A stretch of DNA of 14,113 nucleotides, taken from positions 17,513 to 31,625 of the forward strand of contig QKYT01000779.1 of NCBI GenBank assembly GCA_003550305.1, given 5' to 3'. Position 1 is the first letter of the stretch, and each line of letters opens with the position of its first letter. The notes under the pieces were generated by a model. It searched no databases, was not told the origin of the DNA, and saw nothing but the letters and a program-made list of their open reading frames with translations. The DNA comes from Glomus cerebriforme (taxonomy: Eukaryota; Glomeromycota; Glomeromycetes; Glomerales; Glomeraceae). This document shows, piece after piece, positions 1 to 8,100 of this stretch. The position numbers and the translations under genes were made by a program.

Positions 1-230
1 AGCTCTTTGGTTACTCAATTATTGGTAAATTTTAACCAATCAACGCAGCTCTATGAAAAAAAAAGATGGTTTGTAGCTCCAGGTTTTTTTAACTTAAGTG
101 ATCATCGCCCTTGAATTTTTAGCCATTTTTTAGCCAATCAAATCACTCAATAAATCATTGAGAGAAGTGCTTGGGAACGGCCTAAGTCAGTCTTACTTAA
201 TAATATCTAATATACTTTTTCTTAATTAGA
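1..230. other. Unassigned, probably repeat-derived segment
   Basis: This segment is visibly less AT-rich than what follows and lacks any open reading frame worth calling. It contains two short inverted repeats: ATTGGT/ACCAAT at 21-40 and TCAAT/ATTGA near 147-161. It ends close to the point (about 200-235) where similarity to the tail of the main gene begins, so it may be the sequence that broke or replaced the upstream part of the left gene copy. I cannot assign it to a known element family. No matching second copy is present in the window, so calling it a repeat is inference. Confidence 0.25.
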
Positions 231-231
231 G

Positions 232-756
232 TATTAATAAAGAACAAACACAGCGGGAATTGCTAAAATGGCTTTTAAAATAATCTGCTTAAATTTGATT
301 ATTTAATTTATTAGCATCACCAATATGTAAATTATGTAAGTTATTAATTTCGAATTTTAAAATGTTTTTTTGTAACCACTCTTTTAATAAAATATTTGTA
401 TATAATAGTTATAAATTAGTAAAAAAAGGTATTTTTAACTAATATTGTTTATTTTATAATATTTAGCTTCGATACATATTCCTTTTAAAGAAAATGATAA
501 TCCAATTACTGAAATAGAAGATAATGCAATGTTACAATTTATTTTATATTAAACAATATAAGTATTCTTTATTTATTGTATTAATATAATATAATTTTTT
601 AAATTCTAGATATAATATTCAAACATATGAATTTTCTTATTTGTTTGAATAGATATATTATGAATTATTGACTTTCTGTTCCTTCCTTTTATTATAGATT
701 TGAATAAGACTTATAATGATTTAGTTAATTATCGTTTGAATTCTAATGGAAATTAA
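232..756 (+). pseudogene. Decayed paralogous copy of the last five exons of the kinase/microexon gene
   Basis: This segment aligns by eye, in order, with exons 41-45 at 9914-10556. The exon 41 counterpart starts at 243 after ATAAAG, but a deletion of roughly 70 bases has removed its end and donor, and the frame hits TAA at 281-283. The exon 42 counterpart (315-335, 21 nt) is intact, with TTATTAG before it and GTAAGTT after it. The exon 43 counterpart (467-520, 54 instead of 60 nt) encodes SIHIPFKENDNPITEIE, but its donor has become ATAATG. The exon 44 counterpart from 603 has lost its AG acceptor (now AA) and its donor region. The last exon (698-756, 59 nt) matches exon 45 in length and nearly in sequence, and ends in TAA. 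Exons 1-40 have no left counterpart in the window. The several splice-site losses and the stop make this a pseudogene fragment of a tandem duplicate. Confidence 0.85.
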
Positions 757-2100
757 AAAAAAATTCTTTTATTTTGCTCATCTTATAACAAATTTTTTTC
801 TTATAAATATAACTGCTAAAATTGTAAAATTTAAAATATCTATATTATATGGTTTTTTGTCTTTATTATCATTATTATTCGATAAATTAAAATCAGTTTT
901 CCAAAATAAAATTTTTAGAAATGTGATATGATCAATTGTCAAGTTCAGAATTGATCAGAAATCTGAATGAAATCTCATCCAAATTGTAAGATTTCAAAAT
1001 ATTAATTAGAATCAATATTTAATGACTTATTTAATAGCATTTTGTTTGTATCATTGAAATTTTAAAATAACCAGTTTTTTAATCTAGTATTTTTATTAAA
1101 TAATTGTTTTTCATCCAGATTGAATAATTGCTGTATTTGACATTTCAGATTTTGCTTTTATATATGATTCAGAAATACTAATCAGCTGATAATGAAACTA
1201 ATTGTTTCATTTAATTAGGATAAATAATAAATGTAAAAGATTAATCAGCAGTAATTCACTTAAATTATAATACATTCAATATTTATGCTTTATAGTTTAT
1301 ATACCTTCAGTTATTCAATGCTATTTTTTACTTGAATATATTAAAGAACTAAGTTAAAGAGAATATTCTTAGCCATATTTGCACACGTTGTAAACAATTT
1401 CTTTTTTTTCATATCGTTAAAACTCATGAAATAAAATTAATAAAAATAATGTAATAAAAAAATGAAATTTTATATTAGATGCAAAATAAAATATTGTGAT
1501 GTTGAATGATCGTCAAAAATAATGAAAAAAAGGAAATTAGAAATATAACTCCTAGAAGCCTGGTCGAGAGTTCGATTCAGAAAATAGGTATAACATGTAT
1601 TGGCAAACAAATTAAAACTTTGTTTAACATTACATTTAGAGTCGTAGGATAAGAAAGTGATAAAAGAAGACTATTGACAAGTAGTTTTGTTCACTTGAAA
1701 TTCATTTGGTCAAAATTAAAGAATTTTGTAATTTTGACCTGAAATATGCTGAAGCCAATCAAAAAAAAAAAAAAAAAAAAATCAAAAAATGGGAGACAAA
1801 CTCCTAATTGAAACCTGAAATATTTAATTGTTTTGAGATGATTTTTGAGTTTCGACCATATATATATATAATTAGGAATAAAATGATCGGTAGAGTTCAT
1901 TATCGCAAAAAAAAAAAAATTTAGGAAAGATATAATTAGAATTATTAAGTATTCAGATATTTTGTAAATTTCCAGTACTCTTTTTTGGCCCCGAGAAATG
2001 CAAAAAAAAAATAAAAAAGACTGATAGAGAAAAAAAAATCAAAGACATAATAGAGATTGCATAAAATATCCACCATTTTTTAATTTAATAGGATGTTTAA
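757..2100 (+). repeat. 3' flank of the left copy, paralogous to 10557-11810
   Basis: This is non-coding sequence after the pseudogene stop that matches, in the same order, the sequence after the functional gene. Clear blocks lie at about 1065-1255 (matching 10915-11095), 1790-1925 (matching 11440-11580) and 1985-2100 (matching 11705-11805). Between the first two blocks the left copy is longer and unalignable (about 1260-1780). That part carries a run of about 20 A near 1760-1780. The small open frames here are not conserved between the two copies. The copy extends the tandem duplication well beyond the coding part. Confidence 0.8.
1803..1876 (+). other. Nested inverted repeat conserved in both 3' flanks (left copy)
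   Basis: CCTAAT followed by TGAAAC (1803-1814) can pair with GTTTCG (1849-1854) and ATTAGG (1871-1876). The right copy has the same arrangement with CGAAAC, so the one base difference in the inner arm keeps pairing as a G-U wobble. It could be a structured RNA element or a protein-binding palindrome. No function is known. Confidence 0.35.
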
Positions 2101-2264
2101 GTGATTTATTTGGATAAGCGCCTTGCATTCTTGTATAACACTTTCTTAATAACAGAAAAATCTATCGTAAATACCCAGGATACTGTAAGTTAACTGATTC
2201 TATATTATGTAAATTATCATATAGCTTATTTTTAATGTACGTTACCATGAACACACTAAATAGT

Positions 2265-2357
2265 ATGATTCGCAAATCATAGCCGCAGGCGCAATCTATT
2301 GTCTGATTTTCATGACGTACTGTACCTATCGCAAGCCGTCCTTGACAAAAGGTACAG
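2265..2357. repeat. Two short inverted repeats in a GC-richer intergenic patch
   Basis: ATGATT/AATCAT flank a 4-base loop (CGCA) at 2265-2280. CTGTACCT (2320-2327) pairs perfectly with AGGTACAG (2350-2357) over a 22-base loop. A self-complementary CTGTACAG follows at 2388-2395. The patch is much less AT-rich than its surroundings and may be a fragment of a mobile element. No open frame of interest crosses it. Confidence 0.4.
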
Positions 2358-2400
2358 GCTGTAGGATGAGTTTAGAGATCATAATTACTGTACAGACCTG

Positions 2401-2825
2401 GTGGTTATCACATTATTTTTCAATAGTCAAAAAAAGAAAATTTTTTTTTTTTTAATTTAGAATTAGAACATTTTTTGACTAATTTGACGATCTCAACTGG
2501 TGTTATTATTTTTTTAGTTTATTTAATTTCTTTTATTTTAATTTTTTTCAATAATTAAAAATGACAAAAGGCTCCTTCTTAACGTCCTTTTTGTGTTAAT
2601 AGTCTCGACGTTCTCATTTTTTTTTGGGGATTATTTTGTTAGTTTTTTTTTTAAGAGAAACAAATTCTTTATATTAAAAAAAACCAATGAACTAAAAAAT
2701 TCCAAGGATTCATATTCTTTTTTATTATTAATGTTTCTTAAATTTAAACATTATTTAAATTGGACCATTGAAATGTGAGAAAAATCGATAACATGGAAAT
2801 AATAGTATGCGTGCAGTTTTAAAAA
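2401..2825. other. Intergenic AT-rich stretch, no gene seen
   Basis: The stretch is rich in T and A runs. A 61-codon open frame at 2593-2778 is made mostly of F, K, L and S codons from T/A runs and has no sign of being a gene. AAAAGG (2566-2571) and CCTTTT (2586-2591) form a weak inverted repeat. Confidence 0.5.
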
Positions 2826-3051
2826 ATGTTTTGTCATGATCCTGCACCACACACTATTACTTTTTGTTCTTTTTTTATAATTTATTTTATTTATTAAAGA
2901 AAGAAATATATTTTATATTCCATTTTTTTTTTTAGTAAAAAAACAATATAGAATGTTTCGGTATGAACCTGTGCCACATACTTTTGCTTTTCGTTCTTAA
3001 TTATAATCTATTTATTATAAAAAAAAAAGAAATATCATTTACTTGGAACGA
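2826..3051. repeat. Diverged two-copy tandem repeat
   Basis: Unit 1 begins at 2826 and unit 2 at 2952. The two share, in order, ATGTTTyG, ATGAwCCTGyrCCACAyAC, TTTTyGTTCTT, a TTTATTATT-like stretch and AAAGAAATAT. Each unit is about 100-125 bases. The pair is non-coding and recalls a local duplication or an element remnant. It lies 0.8-1 kb upstream of the kinase start. Confidence 0.6.
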
Positions 3052-3660
3052 ATGGTCATTCCTACAGCTTTCTTAAATGATTCTTTAAAAATTCTTTTGC
3101 TGGATTTTTTATAAATTGAATTTGAAAATAATTTTACATAAAACTAAATCACGAACTTTTGGAAGAATATTCATGAGAATAATAAAATTTTTAAAATATT
3201 TATTGAATAATAATAAATATTAGAATACTGGATGTATCATATTTTGAAGAAGTACTTGGCTTTTTTTAATAAAAAAAAAAATATCGATTAATTGTGTGTA
3301 TTATATCTTCAATAGAAGAATGCGGATGTCTTCAGCCTTTGAGTTAGCCTTTACTGAAGTAAATACTGTAATACAAGCTTGAGTTTGTCACTATTAATTT
3401 ATTATAATTGGAGTAGTTATATTTTATTTTTTTATTTTATATTTTTTTTTACGAAAATTAAATTGTTTTATATAAAAATTTTTTTTCAAAAAAAAAAAAA
3501 TTGTATCGGTATTAGTTGGGTTTGGTGAATAAATTATTTTTTAGTTTTATTTTTTTTTTTAATTTTTTGGGGTACGCACCGTGATAACTCACCCGCTAAC
3601 ATCAATACAACTTTTTACCTCAAATTAATTAAAAATATTTGTCATTTCTAAAAAAAAATC
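3052..3660. other. Intergenic stretch with homopolymer runs, no gene seen
   Basis: Long A and T runs lie around 3270-3290 and 3420-3560. A slightly GC-richer patch sits at 3570-3600. I see no open frame, RNA gene or repeat that I can support. Confidence 0.5.
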
Positions 3661-3690
3661 GAGTGAAAAATTTTTGTTGCGCCACAAAAT

Positions 3691-3729
3691 CACGTGGCCG
3701 AAATGTGATATACTATGCATTGACACGTG
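3691..3729. promoter_or_regulatory. Two CACGTG (E-box) palindromes upstream of the kinase gene
   Basis: CACGTG occurs at 3691-3696 and again at 3724-3729, 27 bases apart and about 140-180 bases before the start codon. In fungi this hexamer is the core site of bHLH regulators. A third copy is at 11899-11904, just before the small exon pair. Two copies so close in very AT-rich DNA is notable, but binding is inference. Confidence 0.35.
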
Positions 3730-3816
3730 AAAGAAAACGCCGGCTAATTTTTTTGTGCTAATAAACTGAATTCTATTTTAGGTGAACAATAATAGTTGTA
3801 ATACATTTATATACTG

Positions 3817-3822
3817 TATAAA
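3817..3822 (+). promoter_or_regulatory. TATA-like element of the kinase gene
   Basis: TATAAA lies about 50 bases before the chosen ATG, within TATATACTGTATAAAG. TATA-like words are frequent by chance in DNA this AT-rich, so only its position supports it. Confidence 0.3.
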
Positions 3823-3840
3823 GTCATACACTATTTAAAA

Positions 3841-3951
3841 ATGATACTTCTTTCGAAGTTAAATAACAATGGAATTATTAGAAATTTCTACATATCCTTT
3901 TTGTACACAATGCGATCAGAGAATAATAAATTATTTAAATCAAATTTGTAG
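3841..3951 (+). other. Possible upstream ORF overlapping the kinase start
   Basis: An ATG at 3841 opens a 36-codon frame that ends at TAG 3949-3951. It is out of frame with the kinase ATG at 3869 and overlaps it. If the transcript starts upstream of 3841, this frame would compete with the kinase start. The 3869 ATG has the better context (A at -3, G at +4). Confidence 0.3.
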
Positions 3952-5194
3952 AAAACAATTTCTTTCTTCTTCACAAGTAGATAAATACGACGATGAAACT
4001 TGTATTAATCAAGGAAATGTAACGAATGAATTATCTACAAATGAATTATTGGATAGTTTGGCAAGCGGAAATATTAAATTAGATGAATTTATTAAAGAAA
4101 CACAATCAAATTCAAAATATTGTGACGATTTTATTGAGTGGATACCACTTTCAAATTTAGAAAATATAGAATTTTTAACAAGTGGAGGGAATTCGAAAGT
4201 CTATTCTGGAACTTGGAATTTATTATTAAACATGTCTCTGGCTTCAAACCAATTTCCTAATATTGCTTTAAAAGCTATTAGAGATTCTGGAGATATTAGC
4301 GACTATGTTCTAAATGAGGTAAAAAAAAAAAAATTAATCTTTTTTTTCTTGTGATTCTTGCAGTTGACTTTTTTGATTAAATTATCTAGCTTAAGATCCA
4401 CCACAAATGTCGTAATCCAAGAGTTATACCATTTTATGGAATAACAAAAGCACCTATAGGAAATGAATATGCTATGGTAATAAGACATGCAAAACATGGA
4501 GATTTACGAAAGTATATTCGTAAATTTTTTCATAAATTAACTTGGACTGATAAAATAAAGATTCTTATTGAGATTACAAAAGCTTTAAATTCTCTTCATC
4601 AAATGAATTTTCTTCATAAAGATTTCCATTGTAAAAATATTTTGGTTGATGAAGATGATAGAGTTTTTATAAGTGATTTTGGACTTTGTCAACAAATTGA
4701 CTCAAAAACAGGTAAACAAATAAAAAAATTTTTTTTTTACTTCGTTTTACGATATTTTATCAATTAAATAATAAATTCATATTTTAATATTTAAAAAGAT
4801 CCATCTAACATTCAAGGAGTTTTACCTTATATTGCTCCTGAAGTTCTGAGATGTAATCCATATACAAAACAATCAGAAGTGTATAGTATAAGTATGATAA
4901 TGTGGGAGTTAACTTCAAATAAACCTCCATTTTCAAATGATGAACATGATGTAAAGCTTATATTTGCAGTACTTGATGGAAAGAGACCTGAAATTATTGA
5001 AGGAACCCCGGATTTTTATGTTAAAATTATGAAACAATGTTGGAATCTTGATCCATTACAAAGACCTGATGCTTCTCTTTTACCAAAAATGTTTGAAGAA
5101 ATGTTGCAATCATTTGATGATACAGTTTCATCAAAAATTGATTGTTGTTTATTGCCTCAATCTAATTCTTTAACTAAAAATTATTTTGAATCAG
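3869..5194 (+). other. Exons 1-3: N-terminal region and TKL kinase domain
   Basis: Residues 1-90 are variable, with a CxxC at 12-15. The kinase domain spans about residues 95-365. It has a glycine loop SGGNSKVY (105-112), the beta-3 lysine in IALKAI (K135), the catalytic loop HKDFHCKN (D228, N233), SDFGLC (D246) and IAPEV (270-272). Near the end is NLDPLQRPDA, with the conserved Arg. Ideal residues are missing at some positions: HRD is HKD, the usual SDVYSFG is SEVYSIS (Asp to Glu, Gly to Ser), and the loop is GGxxK rather than GxGxxG. All residues needed for catalysis are present, so activity is expected. Introns lie at 4319-4389, 4712-4798 and 5195-5272. The first splits the domain at the aligned Glu of helix C (E150), in phase 0. 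Confidence 0.92.
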
Positions 5195-8100
5195 GTATAT
5201 AAAGTATAAATATTTGAATATATTATAACTTAAATAATAGTAATATTCGAATTTTTTATTTTTTTTTTTTAGAATATGGGTCCAGAGAATTTGATCATAA
5301 GCCTTTAACTCATCTCTCTGAAAGAAAAATAAATAATTCTGTAACGATTGAAGATAATTCTGTGGAGAGAGATTTATTACCTAAGCCTCGAAATTATTTC
5401 GCTAAAGTTAAAAAAAGTAATATTATGAATATTGAATCATTTGCTCAACCTGCAACAAATTTAGCTAATGATTATACATCAGGTATATAAAGGTTAATCC
5501 AATTCTAAAAGGGTTGAATATATTATAATCATTTTATATTTGATTTTTTTTTAGATTACAAAACCAAAGCATTTGAATATACTCTTAATATGCCTTCAAT
5601 ATCTCAGGGTAAGTATATTAACAACTATGTATACAGTATTATTACTAAGAAATTCAATCAATAATATTATTAAACCAGAAACAGTATATAAAAGGTTATA
5701 ACTTAAGCAATTTATATATTCATATAGAAAAAAAACCCGTTTCACTACCAACATCAAATTATCCACTTCAACCTAGTAAGTTTGTTTATATAATTATTTA
5801 ATAATTAAATAATCAATTAATGATTGGAAATGTTTATCATTTATTAGAAAGTGTTTATGTGCAACTTGGAAATGTGTCAGTTCGTAGAATCAAAAGTGTC
5901 TTTGTTCGCAGATTTGTCTCACTTGATGGTAACTTTAATGAATTTATAATGTTACTTTTGTTACTTAAACTTATATTTTATTAACTTTTTTGGAATGCAA
6001 TGAATATTCTATATTTAAAGAGTATTATAGTAAGTTTATTTTAATAGTTTAAATAATTTATATTAATGAGCTGTTGTAATTAAATAATTTGCTTAATATT
6101 TTTCAATCAATTAGTTATGAAGAGGTGGGAGACTATAAGTAAGTTAAATTTCAGACTTTATACTAATTGATTTAATATATTACTTTAAAATGTCAACCTG
6201 TAAGACGTTAAATCTATGATTTATTTTAAATAACCAAAATATTAATTATTTGATTAAAAGAATATGGTAAGTTCATTTATATCATAATATAGTGACTTAT
6301 GATGAAACAAATTAATATTTAATTAATTTGCTTAATTTTTTTTAATTGATTAGTTGAAATGAGAAGGAAAAACATGGATAAATTATTAATCTTAATAGTT
6401 AATGTAATATATTTTTTTTAAACGATAATCAATATTCAAATGTCTATTTTTGAAAAAACTTTTTGCACTTTAAGAATTCCGTAAGTTTATTTATAATTAT
6501 AATTTAATAATTCATAATAAAAATAATCTGTTGATTTGATTTATTTTTTAATTATTTAGATAAGAGCCAAAATCAAAGCATAAGTAAGTTAATAACTGAT
6601 TTAATAATTTTTTTCTTTAAAACTTTGTTCTAATTATATTAAATTTATTATTAATTTTAATTTTAATAATAAAATATTTTATTAATTTTGGATTAAATAT
6701 TTTTAAGTATTTGGTAAGTTTGTTACATTATATTTAATAGAATTATTATAATTTAATAATAAGTTAACTTATTAACAATTATTATTTAATTATTAGGACC
6801 AGGCAAATTAAATTTAATAATTATTTTATTTACTTACCTTGATTTTAATTTGATAATAAATTGTCACTAATTACAATATTTAATCATTTTATGGAATATG
6901 TAGTATTTTTTACATTTAAAGAATTTAGTAAGTTTATTTAAGTTTATTCATTTTTCTTTATCGTAATGCAAGCAAATTTGCTTGCAATTATTAGTAATTA
7001 ATTATTTCATACAGTTTAAGAAATAATTTATGTTATTATAATTTGTTAATAATTTAAATAATCCGATTAACTTTTTTCAATTGATTAGTTAAGAGACAAA
7101 GTAGTATAGGTAAGTTATACTGTATTCTAATATTATTTCTTTTATCCTTTTATATTAACTAAAAATAATTTATTAATAATTATTATTTAATTATTTTTAG
7201 GACTAGGTAAGTTCATTATTGTTGATTTATTAATTTATTTAATAAATCTTTTTCTTCTAATATCTATTTATATTATATTAAATCTATAATTAATTTTAAA
7301 TAATAGTATTTAAAGATTATAGTAAGTTTTTCATATTATAATTTAAGTAATTGTTTATAATAATTAATAATTGAATAATTTATTAATTTTAATTTTTTAA
7401 TTGATTAGTTGAGATGAAGAGAAAAGTCATATGTAAGTTAAATTTATTAGTTAATTTAATGTATTATTCTTATTTGTATTATTTAATTATGATTTTAAAT
7501 AATAATCAAAATATTATTTTTTTTTTTAATTATTTAGTTAAAAATCCGAACCAGAATATGAGTAAATCAAACATAATGATTAACTTATTATTCTTTTTCA
7601 CATTTAAAGTATATGGTAAGTTTATTTATATATTAATCATATTTAACATATTTAATAATAAAATAATTCCTAATCAATTATTTTTTAATTTATTAGGATT
7701 AGGTAAGTTAATTAATAATTAATGATACTTTTAAAATTCCATTGAATGTTATCAATTTTATATTTATAATTTTAAATGATAAACAAAATATCAAATATTA
7801 ACTTTAAATCTATTTTTTTTTACATTTAAAGAATATGGTAAGTTTATTTGAATAATTTATAATAAAATAAATTCGATAATTCTGAATAATTTACGTGATT
7901 TTTTTTTAATTATTTAGTTGAAAGAAAGAGGAAAAGCATAGGCAAGTTTAACTTAAAAGTTAATTTAATATATTTTTATGTGTTGCATTCATTATTAATT
8001 TTAAAATATCAAATATTTTATAAATTTCTGATTGATTTTTTAATTATATAGTTAAGAATCAGGACCAGAATATAGGTAAGTTGTATTTAAATATTAATAT

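Noticed and set aside
746..931. Plus-strand 61-codon frame after the pseudogene
   Set aside because: The ATG lies inside the last pseudogene exon in another frame, and the right copy does not keep it open.
1550..1600. tRNA or SINE B-box-like GAGAGTTCGATTC
   Set aside because: The flanking bases do not pair as a T stem, and there is no A box or acceptor stem at the right distance.
1691..1900. Minus-strand open frame in the left flank
   Set aside because: It depends on a run of about 20 A read as Phe codons and is not preserved in the right flank copy.
5650..5683. Extra exon in intron 5 before a GTATATAAAAGG donor
   Set aside because: With the nearest acceptors it would be 34 or 5 nt, which breaks the frame. 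It is better read as a remnant of a duplicated donor region.
6975..7030. Additional D- and A-type microexons (ATTAG/TAATTA and TTTAAG/AAATAA)
   Set aside because: Acceptor-like words are present but there is no donor after either, so at most they are old remnants.
7414..7722. 102-codon open frame across the array
   Set aside because: It runs through several introns and microexons in one frame. It is a by-product of few stops in F/L/I/N-rich AT sequence and has no coding character.
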